Source: Piscicola geometra (taxonomy: Eukaryota > Annelida > Clitellata > Hirudinida > Piscicolidae). From it: a stretch of DNA of 64,000 bases. The position numbers were made by a program, and so were the translations under genes. This document shows positions 1 to 11,800 of this stretch, piece by piece (positions within the stretch are counted from its first letter, which is position 1; each line of letters opens with the position of its first letter). Below the pieces are notes generated by a model that worked only from the letters and a program-made list of their open reading frames with translations, was not told the origin of the DNA and ran no database searches. The stretch lies in assembly GCA_943735955.1 (NCBI GenBank), contig OX030962.1:72501-136500 (forward strand), read 5' to 3'.

Positions 1-126
1 CGATCTAATAAATCATGGGTGGCCTAATGAGCCATTCGCAGCTTCACTGTTTGAAAGTTTGTGCTTAGACATGCATGGCTTAATCTTTGAGACAAGCATA
101 TAACTACTGGCAGGATCAACCAGGTA
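1..126 (-). rRNA. 18S small-subunit ribosomal RNA, 5' end only
   Basis: Read on the minus strand from 126 downward, the sequence starts TACCTGGTTGATCCTGCCAG and continues through AGTTATATGCTTGTCTCAAA and GATTAAGCCATGCATGTCTAAG, the near-universal start of eukaryotic 18S rRNA. A second conserved stretch, CTGCGAATGGCTCATTA, follows. The gene runs leftward out of the window, so only about 126 nt are visible. The gene would be transcribed by RNA polymerase I from right to left, making everything to its right 5' ETS, promoter and intergenic spacer. After CTCATTA the usual AATCAGTTATGG is replaced by GGCCACCCATGAT, so this copy is divergent or belongs to a fast-evolving lineage. Whether it is a functional copy cannot be judged from this fragment. 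Confidence 0.97.
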
Positions 127-137
127 ATACACGAGCA

Positions 138-177
138 AGAAGACTAGCGTCGCTGGCCTAAAGTCGACGAGTCTTCT
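138..177 (-). other. Hairpin in the 5' ETS next to the 18S start
   Basis: AGAAGACT (138-145) pairs with AGTCTTCT (170-177), and CGTCG (148-152) pairs with CGACG (165-169). A two-base bulge (146-147) and a 12-base loop (153-164) complete the 13-bp stem. In the transcript it ends 12 nt before the 18S 5' end, a position where pre-rRNA processing structures are common. Function is inferred. Confidence 0.6.
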
Positions 178-183
178 AGTCGC

Positions 184-225
184 CTTCGATAGTCGTCGCC
201 GCTCGTAAAAGCGGCTATATCGAAG
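184..225 (-). other. Two-step hairpin in the 5' ETS
   Basis: The outer stem CTTCGATA (184-191) pairs with TATCGAAG (218-225). Inside it, GCCGCT (198-203) pairs with AGCGGC (210-215) around a six-base loop. Both stems are perfect. It is probably a structural element of the pre-rRNA leader. Confidence 0.6.
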
Positions 226-436
226 ATAATTTATCAGCTTCGAATCTCTGCTTTACCGAGATCTAGTGATGATGATAGGAGATCACGCGCTTATTGCCGC
301 TAATAGACGTCCCCTTGAACGGTTAGCCTATCTTAAGCGAATAAGCAGCGCATCAGGCCAGTGGGAAATAACAGACGTTCGAGGTGCTTTTTGAGAAACT
401 CGTTTCGAGCTCAAAATATTTGATCGGTCAGTCTTT

Positions 437-459
437 TTATAATCGTTTACAGATTATAA
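437..459. other. Perfect 8-bp inverted repeat at the promoter/ETS border
   Basis: TTATAATC (437-444) pairs with GATTATAA (452-459) around a 7-base loop. Only the right arm lies in the conserved promoter block. The left arm is absent from the three spacer copies, which read AGAGTAAATTTACAG there. The right arm contains the 10-bp palindrome GATTATAATC, kept in all four copies. Confidence 0.5.
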
Positions 460-657
460 TCGCGTTTCAATGGGACCAAGCCGGTGAAGGCATGTTTTCT
501 CGCGCATTCGACCGGAGCGGTGAGGATCTCGGCCTAGCGTGGAATTTCATTGCCTGTGAAAAAAATTTTAAATAAAAATGTTAAAAAATCTTTCGTTCAA
601 TCATGAGACAAATCTCAAAATAAGTTCATTTGACAAGAGTTGCCATTTGAAACTTTA
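446..657 (-). promoter_or_regulatory. Candidate rRNA gene promoter (block A, gene-proximal copy)
   Basis: This 212-bp block upstream of the 5' ETS recurs in three 456-bp islands inside the satellite at 36829-37040, 43340-43551 and 45558-45769. The gene copy differs from them by roughly ten substitutions plus small length changes in A/T runs. It includes the conserved TTTACAGATTATAATCGCG at its gene-side end and the GC-rich core GCGCATTCGACCGGAGCGG. A promoter block reiterated in the intergenic spacer is the classic signature of Pol I gene and spacer promoters. No consensus can be relied on, because Pol I promoters diverge quickly; the call rests on position and duplication. An open frame across it (384-575) is incidental. 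Confidence 0.6.
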
Positions 658-821
658 TTATCTTGAGTTTCGAAGCATGCCTATACCTATAGAATATACA
701 AGAGTTAACTAGCGTGAGACATCGAGTTTCAATTTGTGTGAAACGAAAATAAGGCCGTATAAGAGACGATAAGATTGAAACAATTTTATTTTAACTGCTG
801 TCTATATCAACCAACACCTTT
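658..821. other. Unique spacer between block A and the satellite
   Basis: There is no gene here. Similarity to the spacer islands stops after GAAACTT near 656. At 765-781 the sequence GACGATAAGATTGAAAC matches GACGATAAGATCGAAAC of the islands (36712-36728 in the first) at 16 of 17 positions. A second piece of the island is therefore represented here, but on the other side of block A. Confidence 0.6.
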
Positions 822-1159
822 CATCGTCTTCATTGTCTTCATCGTCTTCATCTTCTTCATCGTCTTCACCGTCTTCATCGTCTTCATCGTCTTCATCGTC
901 TTCATCGTCTTCATCGTCTTCACTGTCTTCACCTTCTTCATCGTCTTCATCGTCTTCATCGTCTTCATCGTCTTCACCGTCTTCACCGTCTTCATCGTCT
1001 TCATCGTCTTCACCGTCTTCATCGTCTTCACCGTCTTCGTTCGTCTTCCCCGTCTTCATCGTCTTCACCGTCTTCATCTTTCGTCTTCACCGTCTTCATC
1101 GTCTTCATCGTCTTCACCGTCTTCATCGTCTTCATCGTCTTCACCGTCTTCATCGTCTT

Positions 1160-1540
1160 CATCGTCTTTATCATCTTCACCGTCTTCATCGTCTTCATCG
1201 TCTTCATCGTCTTCACCGTCTTCATCGTCTTCACCGTCTTCACCGTCTTCACCGTCTTCACCGTCTTCATCGTCTTCATCGTCTTCATCTTCTTCATCGT
1301 CTTCACCGTCTTCATCGTCTTCATCGTCTTCACCGTCTTCATCGTCTTCATCGTCTTTATCATCTTCACCGTCTTCATCGTCTTCATCGTCTTCATCGTC
1401 TTCACCGTCTTCATCGTCTTCACCGTCTTCACCGTCTTCACCGTCTTCACCGTCTTCACCGTCTTCACCGTCTTCATCGTCTTCATCGTCTTCATCGTCT
1501 TCACCGTCTTCATCGTCTTCATCGTCTTCACCGTCTTCAC
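1160..1540 (+). repeat. Tandem 189-bp duplication inside array 1
   Basis: The variant TTTATCATCTTCACC occurs at 1167 and again at 1356, 189 bp (21 units) apart, with the same order of CATCG and CACCG units before and after. This shows local duplication in blocks of whole units. Confidence 0.6.
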
Positions 1541-4500
1541 CGTCTTCATCGTCTTCATCGTCTTCATCGTCTTCATCGTCTTCATCGTCTTCATCGTCTT
1601 CACCGTCTTCAACGTCTTCACCGTCTTCACCGTCTTCATCGTCTTCACCGTCTTCATCGTCTTCATCGTCTTCATCGTTCGTCTTCATCGTTCGTCTTCA
1701 TCGTCTTCATCGTCTTCACCGTCTTCACCGTCTTCACCGTCTTCACCGTCTTCATCGTCTTCACCGTCTTCATCGTCTTCATCGTCTTCGTCGTCTTCAT
1801 CGTCTTCACCGTCTTCACCGTCTTCATCGTCTTCATCGTCTTCACCGTCTTCACCGTCTTCATCGTTTTCATCGTCTTCATTGTCTTCACCGTCTTCACC
1901 GTCTTCATCGTCTTCATCGTCTTCACCGTCTTCACCGTCTTCACCGTCTTCATCGTCTTCATCGTCTCCACCGTCTTCACCGTCTTCACCGTCTTCACCG
2001 TCTTCACCGTCTTCATCGTCTTAATCGTCTTCATCTTCTTCATCGTCTTCACCGTCTTCATCGCCTTCATCGTCTTCACCGTCTTCATCGTCTTCATCGT
2101 CTTTATCATCTTCACCGTCTTCATCGTCTTCATCGTCTTCATCGTCTTCACCGTCTTCATCGTCTTAACCGTCTTCACAGTCTTCACCGTCTTCACCGTC
2201 TTCACCGTCCTCACCGTCTTCACCGTCTTCATCGTCTTCATCGTCTTCATCGTCTTCATCGTCTTCATCGTCTTCACCGTCTTCATCGTCTTCACCGTCT
2301 TCATCGTCTTCTTCGTCTTCACCGTCTTCATCGTCTTCACCGTCTTCATCGTCTTCATCGTCTTCACCGTCTTCATCGTCTTCATCGTCTTCACCGTCTT
2401 CACCGTCTTCACCGTCTTCATCGTCTTCATCGTCTTCATCGTCTTCATCGTCTTCATCGTCTTCATCGTCTTCATCGTCTTCACCGTCTTCATCGTCTTC
2501 ACCGTCTTCACCGTCTTCACCGTCTTCACCGTCTTCATCGTCTTCATCGTCTTCATCGTCTTCATCGTCTTCATCGTCTTCATCGTCTTCATCGTCATCT
2601 TCGTCTTCATCGTCTTCACCGTCTTCATCGTCTTCATCGTCTTCACCGTCTTCATCGTCTTCACCGTCTTCATCGTCTTCACCATCTCCACGGTCTTCAT
2701 CGTCTTCATCGTCTTCATCGTCTTCACCGTCTTCACCGTCTTCACCGTCTTCATCGTCTTAAGCGTCTTCACCGTCTTCATCGTCTTCATCGTCTTCATC
2801 GTCTTCATCTTCTTGATCGTCTTCACCTTCTTCATCGTCTTCATCGTCTTCACCGTCTTCATCGTCTTCATCGTCTTCACCGTCTTCACCGTCTTCATCG
2901 TCTTCATCGTCTTCTTCGTCTTCATCGTCTTCATCGTCTTCACCGTCTTCATCGTCTTCATCGTCTTCATCGTCTTCATCGTCTTCATCGTCTTCACCGT
3001 CTTCATCGTCTTCATCGTCTTTATCATCTTCACCGTCTTTATCGTCTTCATCGTCTTCATCGTCTTCACCGTCTTCATCGTCTACACCGTCTTCACCGTC
3101 TTCACCGTCTTCACCGTCTTCACCGTCTTCACCGTATTCACCGTCTTCACCGTCTTCATCGTCTTCATCTTCTTCATCGTCTTCATCGTCTTCATCGTCT
3201 TCACCGTCTTCATCGTCTTCACCGTCTTCATCGTCTTCTTCGTCTTCACCGTCTTCATCGTCTTCACCGTCTTCATCGTCTTCATCGTCTTCACCGTCTT
3301 CATCGTCTTCATCGTCTTCACCGTCTTCATCGTCTTCATCGTCTTCATTGTCTTCATCGTCATCTTTGTCTTCATCGTCTTCACCGTCTTCACCGTCTTC
3401 ATCGTCTTCATCGTCTTCACCGTCTTCATCGTCTTCACCGTCTTCATCGTCTTCACCGTCTTCATCGTCTTCATCTTTCGTCTTCATCGTCTTCATCGTC
3501 TTCATCGTCTTGACCGTCTTCACCGTCTTCACCGTCTTCATCGTCTTCATCGTCTTCATCGTCTTTATCGTCTTCATCGTCTTCATCGTCTTCATCGTCT
3601 TCATCGTCTTCACCGTCTTCATCGTCTTCACCGTCTTCACGGTCTTCACCGTCTTCATCGTCTTCATCGTCTTCACCGTCTTCATCGTCTTCATCGTCTT
3701 CACCGTCTTCATCGTCTTCATCGTCTTCACCGTCTTCATCGTCTTCATCGTCTTCATTGTCTTCATCGTCATCTTCGTCTTCATCGTCTTCACCGTCTTC
3801 ACCGTCTTCATCGTCTTCATCGTCTTCACCGTCTTCATCGTCTTCATCGTCTTCATCTTCTTCATCGTCTTCACCGTCTTCATCGTCTTCATCGTCTTCA
3901 CCGTCTTCATCGTCTTCATCGTCTTTATCATCTTCACCGTCTTCATCGTCTTCATCGTCTTCATCGTCTTCACCGTCTTCATCGTCTTAACCGTCTTCAC
4001 AGTCTTCACCGTCTTCACCGTCTTCACCGTCTTCACCGTCTTCATCGTCTTCATCGTCTTCATCGTCTTCATCGTCTTCATCGTCTTCACCGTCTTCATC
4101 GTCTTCACCGTCTTCTTCGTCTTCACCGTCTTCATCGTCTTCACCGTCTTCATCGTCTTCACCTTCTTCAACGTCTTCATCGTCTTCACCGTCTTCATCG
4201 TCTTCATCGTCTTCACCGTCTTCACCGTCTTCATCGTCTTCATCGTCTTCATCGTCTTCATCGTCTTCATCGTCTTCACCGTCTTCATCGTCTTCACCGT
4301 CTTCACCGTCTTCACCGTCTTCATCGTCTTCATCGTCTTCATCGTGTTCACCGTCTTCACCGTCTTCACCGTCTTCACCGTCTTCACCGTCTTCATCGTC
4401 TTCCTCATCTTCATCGTCTTCACCGTCTTCATCGTCTTCACCGTCTTCACCGTCTTCATCGTCTTCATCGTCTTCATCGTCTTCACCGTCTTCATCGTCT

Positions 4501-7500
4501 TCACCGTCTTCATCGTCTTCATCGTCTTCACCGTCTTCACCGTCTTCATCGTCTTCATCGTCTTCTTCGTCTTCATTGTCTTCATCGTCTTCACCGTCTT
4601 CATCGTCTTCATCGTCTTCATCGTCTTCGTCGTCTTCATCGTCTTCATCGTCTTCACCGTCTTCACCGTCTTCACCGTCTTCATCGTCTTCATCGTCTTC
4701 ATCGTCTTCACCGTCTTCATCGTCTTCATCGTTCGTCTTCATCGTCTTCATCGTTCGTCTTCATCGTCTTCATCGTCTTCATCGTCTTCACCGTCTTCAT
4801 CGTCTTCTTCGTCTACACCGTCTTCATCGTTTTCACCGTCTTCATCGTCTTCATCGTCTTCACCGTCTATATCGTCTTCATCGTCTTCACCGTCTTCATC
4901 GTCTTCTTCGTCTTCACCGTCTTCATCGTCTTCACCGTCTTCATCGTCTTCATCGTCTTCGACGTCTATATCGTCTTCATCGTCTTCACCGTCTTCATCG
5001 TCTTCATCGTCTTCGTCGTTTTCATCGTCTTCATCGTCTTCATCGTCTTCACCGTCTTCATCGTCTTCACCGTCTTCATCGTCTTCTTCGTCTTCACCGT
5101 CTTCATCGTCTTCACCGTCTTCCTCGTCTTCATCGTCTTCATCGTCTTCATCGTCTCATCGTCTTCACCGTCTTCATCGTCTTCATCGTCTTCACCGTCT
5201 TCATCGTCTTCATCTTTCGTCTTCACCGTCTTCATCGTCTTCATCGTCTTCACCGTCTTCACCGTCTTCACCGTCTTCATCGTCTTCATCGTCTTCATCG
5301 TCTTCATCGTCTTCATCGTCTTCACCGTCTTCATCGTCTTCACCGTCTTCACCGTCTTCACCGTCTTCATCGTCTTCATCGTCTTCATCGTGTTCACCGT
5401 CTTCACCGTCTTCACCGTCTTCACCGTCTTCACCGTCTTCATCGTCTTCATCGTCTTCACCGTCTTCATCGTCTTCATCGTCTTCACCGTCTTCACCGTC
5501 TTCATCGTTTTCATCGTCTTCTTCGTCTTCATCGTCTTCATCGTCTTCACCGTCTTCATCGTCTTCATCGTCTTCATCGTCTTCGTCGTCTTCATCGTCT
5601 TCATCGTCTTCATCGTCTTCACCGTCTTCATCGTCTTCATCGTTCGTCTTCATCGTCTTCATCGTTCGTCTTCATCGTCTTCATCGTCTTCATCGTCTTC
5701 ACCGTCTTCATCGTCTTCACCGTCTTCATCGTCTTCATCGTCTTCACCGTCTATATCGTCTTCATCGTCTTCACCGTCTTCATCGTCTTCATCGTCTTCG
5801 TCGTCTTCATCGTCTTCATCGTCTTCACCGTCTTCACCGTCTTCACCGTCTTCATCGTCTTCATCGTCTTCATCGTCTTCATCGTCTTCATCGTCTTCAC
5901 CGTCTTCATCGTCTTCACCGTCTTCATCGTCTTCTTCGTCTTCACCGTCTTCATCGTCTTCACCGTCTTCCTCGTCTTCATCGTCTTCACCGTCTTCATC
6001 GTCTTCATCGTTTTCACCGTCTTCATCGTCTTCATCGTCTTCACCATCTTCATCGTCTTCATCTTTCGTCTTCACCGTCTTCATCGTCTTCATCGTCTTC
6101 ACCGTCTTCACCTTTTTCACCGTCTTCATCGTCTTCATCGTCTTCATCGTCTTCATCGTCTTCATCGTCTTCATCGTTTTCATCGTCTTCACCGTCTTCA
6201 TCGTCTTCACCGTCTTCACCGTCTTCACCGTCTTCACCGTCTTCATCGTCTTCATCGTGTTCACCGTCTTCACCGTCTTCACCGTCTTCACCGTCTTCAC
6301 CGTCTTCATCGTCTTCATCGTCTTCATCGTCTTCATCGTCTTTATCGTCATCTTCGTCTTCATCGTCTTCACCATCTTCACCGTCTTCATCGTCTTCATC
6401 GTCTTCACCGTCTTCATCGTCTTCACCGTCTTCATCGTCTTCATCGTCTTCACCGTCTTCATCGTCTTCATCGTCTTCATCGTCTTCTTCGTCTTCACCG
6501 TCTTCATCGTCTTCACCGTCTTCAACGTCTTCATCGTCTTCATCGTCTTCACCGTCTATATCGTCTTCATCGTCTTCACCGTCTTCATCGTCTTCATCGT
6601 CTTCACCGTCTTCATCGTCTTCACCGTCTTCATCGTCTTCTTCGTCTTCACCGTCTTCATCGTCTTCACCGTCTTCACCGTCTTCATCGTCTTCATCGTC
6701 TTCACCGTCTATATCGTCTTCATCGTCTTCACCGTCTTCATCGTCTTCATCGTTCGTCTTCACCATCTTCATCGTCTTCATCGTCTTCACCGTCTTCACC
6801 GTCCTCAGCGTCTTCATCGTCTTCATCGTCTTCATCGTCTTCACCGTCTTCATCGTCTTCACCGTTTTCACCGTCTTCACCGTCTTCATCGTTTTCATCG
6901 TCTTCATCGTCTTCACCGTCTTCACCGTCTTGACCGTCTTCACCGTCTTCACCGTCTTCATCGTCTTCATCGTCTTCATCGTCTTCATCGTCTTCATCGT
7001 CTTCCTCGTCTTCATCGTCTTCACCGTCTTCACCGTCTTCATCGTCTTCATCGTCTTCACCGTCTTCATCGTCTTCACCGTCTTCATCGTCTTCATCGTC
7101 TTCACCGTCTTGATCGTCTTCACCGTCTTCATCGTCTTCACCGTCTCCACGGTCTTCATCGTCTTCATCGTCTTCATCGTCTTCACCGTCTTCACCGTCT
7201 TCACCGTCTTCACCGTCTTCACCGTCTTCATCGTCTTCAGCGTCTTCACCGTCTTCATCGTCTTCATCGTCTTCATCGTCTTCATCTTCTTGATCGTCTT
7301 CACCTTCTTCATCGTCTTCATCGTCTTCACCGTCTTCATCGTCTTCACCGTCTTCACCGTCTTCATCGTCTTCATCGTCTTCACCGTCTATATCGTCTTC
7401 ATCGTCTTCACCGTCTTCATCGTCTTCACCGTCTTCATCGTCTTCACCGTTTTCACCGTCTTCACCGTCTTCATCGTTTTCATCGTCTTCATCGTCTTCA

Positions 7501-8819
7501 CCGTCTTCACCGTCTTGACCGTCTTCACCGTCTTCACCGTCTTCATCGTCTTCATCGTCTTCATCGTCTTCATCGTCTTCATCGTCTTCCTCGTCTTCAT
7601 CGTCTTCACCGTCTTCACCGTCTTCATCGTCTTCATCGTCTTCACCGTCTTCATCGTCTTCACCGTCTTCATCGTCTTCATCGTCTTCACCGTCTTCATC
7701 GTCTTCACCGTCTTCATCGTCTTCACCGTCTCCACGGTCTTCATCGTCTTCATCGTCTTCATCGTCTTCACCGTCTTCACCGTCTTCACCGTCTTCACCG
7801 TCTTCACCGTCTTCATCGTCTTCACCGTCTTCATCGTCTTCATCGTCTTCACCGTCTTCATCGTCTTCATCGTCTTCACCGTCTTCATCGTCTTCACCGT
7901 CTTCATCGTCTTCTTCGTCTTCACCGTCTTCATCGTCTTCACCGTCTTCACCGTCTTCACCGTCTTCACCGTCTTCATCGTCTTCACCGTCTTCATCGTT
8001 CGTCTTCATCGTCTTCATCGTTCGTCTTCATCGTTCGTCTTCATCGTCTTCATCGTCTTCATCGTTTTCATCGTCTTCATCGTCTTCACCGTCTTCATCG
8101 TCTTCTTCGTCTTCACCGTCTTCATCGTCTTCACCGTTTTCATCGTCTTCATCGTTCGTCTTCACCGTCTTCATCGTCTTCATCGTCTTCACCGTCTTCA
8201 CCGTCCTCAACGTCTTCATCGTCTTCATCGTCTTCATCGTCTTCATCGTCTTCATCGTCTTCACCGTCTTCATCGTCTTCACCGTTTTCACCGTCTTCAC
8301 CGTCTTCATCGTCTTCATCGTCTTCATCGTCTTCACCGTCTTCACCGTCTTCACCGTCTTCACCGTCTTCACCGTCTTCATCGTCTTCATTGTCTTCATC
8401 GTCTTCATCGACTTCATCGTCTTCTTCGTCTTCATCGTCTTCACCGTCTTCACCGTCTTCATCGTCTTCATCGTCTTCATCGTCTTCATCGTCTTCCTCG
8501 TCTTCATCGTCTTCACCGTCTTCACCGTCTTCATCGTCTTCATCGTCTTCATCGTCTTCACCGTCTTCACCGTCTTCACCGTCTTCACCGTCTTCATCGT
8601 CTTCATCGTCTTCATCGTCTTCACCGTCTTCATCGTCTTCATCGTTCGTCTTCATCGTTCGTCTTCATCGTTCGTCTTCATCGTTCGTCTTCATCGTTCG
8701 TCTTCATCGTCTTCATCGTCTTCATCGTTTTCATCGTCTTCATCGTCTTCACCGTCTTCATCGTCTTCTTCGTCTTCATCGTCTTCATCGTCTTCATCGT
8801 TTTCATCGTCTTCATCGTC

Positions 8820-11800
8820 TTCACCGTCTTCATCGTCTTCTTCGTCTTCACCGTCTTCATCGTCTTCACCGTTTTCATCGTCTTCATCGTCTTCACCGTC
8901 TTCATCGTCTTCATCGTCTTCACCGTCTTCATCGTCTTCATCGTTCGTCTTCACCGTCTTCATCGTCTTCATCGTCTTCACCGTCTTCACCGTCCTCAAC
9001 GTCTTCATCGTCTTCATCGTCTTCATCGTCTTCATCGTCTTCATCGTCTTCACCGTCTTCATCGTCTTCACCGTTTTCACCGTCTTCACCGTCTTCATCG
9101 TCTTCATCGTCTTCATCGTCTTCACCGTCTTCACCGTCTTCACCGTCTTCACCGTCTTCACCGTCTTCATCGTCTTCATTGTCTTCATCGTCTTCATCGT
9201 CTTCATCGTCTTCTTCGTCTTCATCGTCTTCACCGTCTTCATCGTCTTCATCGTCTTCATCGTCTTCATCGTCTTCCTCGTCTTCATCGTCTTCACCGTC
9301 TTCACCGTCTTCATCGTCTTCATCGTCTTCATCGTCTTCGCCGTCTTCACCGTCTTCACCGTCTTCACCGTCTTCATCGTCTTCATCGTCTTCATCCTCT
9401 TCACCGTCTTCATCGTCTTCATCGTTCGTCTTCATCGTTCGTCTTCATCGTTCGTCTTCATCGTTCGTCTTCATCGTCTTCATCGTCTTCATCGTTTTCA
9501 TCGTCTTCATCGTCTTCACCGTCTTCATCGTCTTCTTCGTCTTCACCGTCTTCATCGTCTTCACCGTTTTCATCGTCTTCATCGTCTTCACCGTCTTCAT
9601 CGTCTTCATCGTCTTCACCGTCTTCATCGTCTTCATCGTTCGTCTTCACCGTCTTCATCGTCTTCATCGTCTTCACCGTCTTCACCGTCCTCAGCGTCTT
9701 CATCGTCTTCATCGTCTTCATCGTCTTCATCGTCTTCATCGTCTTCACCGTCTTCATCGTCTTCACCGTTTTCACCGTCTTCATCGTCTTCATCGTCTTC
9801 ATCGTCTTCACCGTCTTCACCGTCTTCACCGTCTTCACCGTCTTCATCGTCTTCATCGTCTTCACCGTCTTCACCGTCCTCAGCGTCTTCATCGTCTTCA
9901 TCGTCTTCATCGTCTTCATCGTCTTCATCGTCTTCACCGTTTTCATCGTCTTCACCGTTTTCACCGTCTTCATCGTCTTCATCGTCTTCATCGTCTTCAC
10001 CGTCTTCACCGTCTTCACCGTCTTCACCGTCTTCACCGTCTTCATCGTCTTCATTGTCTTCATCGTCTTCATCGTCTTCATCGTCTTCTTCGTCTTCATC
10101 GTCTTCACCGTCTTCACCGTCTTCATCGTCTTCATCGTCTTCATCGTCTTCATCGTCTTCATCGTCTTCCTCGTCTTCATCGTCTTCACCGTCTTCACCG
10201 TCTTCATCGTCTTCATCGTCTTCACCGTCTTCATCGTCTTCACCGTCTTCATCGTCTTCATCGTCTTCTTCGTCTTCATCGTCTTCATCGTCTTCATCGT
10301 CTTCATCGTCTTCGTCGTCTTCATCGTCTTAATCGTCTTCATCGTCTTCCTCGTCTTCACCGTCTTCATCGTCTTCATCGTCTTCATCGTCTTCACCGTC
10401 TTCACCGTCTTCATCGTCTTCATCGTTCGTCTTCATCGTCTTCATCGTTCGTCTTCATCGTTTGTCTTCATCGTCTTCATCGTTTTCATCGTCTTCATCG
10501 TCTTCACCGTCTTCACCGTCTTCATCGTCTTCTTCGTCTTCACCGTCTTCATCGTCTTCACCGTTTTCATCGTCTTCATCGTCTTCACCGTCTTCATCGT
10601 CTTCATCGTCTTCACCGTCTTCATCGTCTTCATCGTTCGTCTTCACCGTCTTCATCGTCTTCATCGTCTTCACCGTCTTCACCGTCCTCAGCGTCTTCAT
10701 CGTCTTCATCGTCTTCATCGTCTTCATCGTCTTCATCGTCTTCATCGTCTTCACCGTCTTCATCGTCTTCATCGTTCGTCTTCATCGTCTTCATCGTTCG
10801 TCTTCATCGTTCGTCTTCATCATCTTCATCGTCTTCATCGTCTTCACCGTCTTCATCGTCTTCACCGTCTTCATCGTCTTCTTCGTCTTCACCGTCTTCA
10901 TCGTCTTCACCGTCTTCATCGTCTTCATCGTCTTCACCGTCTATATCGTCTTCATCGTCTTCACCGTCTTCATCGTCTTCATCGTCTTCATCGTTCGTCT
11001 TCATCGTCTTCATCGTCTTCATCGTCTTCATCGTTTTCATCGTCTTCATCGTCTTCACCGTCTTCATCGTCTTCTTCGTCTTCACCGTCTTCATCGTCTT
11101 CACCGTTTTCATCGTCTTCATCGTCTTCACCGTCTTTACCGTCTTCATCGTCTTCATCGTTCGTCTTCATCGTTCGTCTTCATCGTTCGTCTTCATCGTT
11201 CGTCTTCATCGTCTTCATCGTCTTCATCGTTTTCATCGTCTTCATCGTCTTCACCGTCTTCATCGTCTTCTTCGTCTTCACCGTCTTCATCGTCTTCACC
11301 GTTTTCATCGTCTTCATCGTCTTCACCGTCTTCATCGTCTTCATCGTCTTCACCGTCTTCATCGTCTTCATCGTTCGTCTTCACCGTCTTCATCGTCTTC
11401 ATCGTCTTCACCGTCTTCACCGTCCTCAGCGTCTTCATCGTCTTCATCGTCTTCATCGTCTTCATCGTCTTCATCGTCTTCACCGTCTTCATCGTCTTCA
11501 CCGTTTTCACCGTCTTCATCGTCTTCATCGTCTTCATCGTCTTCACCGTCTTCACCGTCTTCACCGTCTTCACCGTCTTCATCGTCTTCATCGTCTTCAC
11601 CGTCTTCACCGTCCTCAGCGTCTTCATCGTCTTCATCGTCTTCATCGTCTTCATCGTCTTCATCGTCTTCACCGTTTTCATCGTCTTCACCGTTTTCACC
11701 GTCTTCATCGTCTTCATCGTCTTCATCGTCTTCACCGTCTTCACCGTCTTCACCGTCTTCACCGTCTTCACCGTCTTCATCGTCTTCATTGTCTTCATCG

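Larger units (their letters stand above)
127..445 (-). other. 5' external transcribed spacer (5' ETS) of the rRNA transcript
   Basis: This unique, non-repetitive stretch lies directly upstream of the 18S 5' end. It contains strong hairpins (138-177 and 184-225), as 5' ETS RNA usually does. It has no counterpart in the three spacer blocks further right: their similarity to the gene-proximal region begins exactly at 446. That break suggests the transcription start lies close to 446, giving an ETS of roughly 320 nt. The extent is inferred; no start site can be seen directly. The 63-codon open frame at 384-575 overlaps this region and is not a gene. Confidence 0.7.

Noticed and set aside
384..575. 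A 63-residue protein upstream of the 18S gene
   Set aside because: It lies across the ETS and block A. Similar peptides in the islands arise because that DNA is duplicated, and the differences do not preserve the frame in a coding manner.
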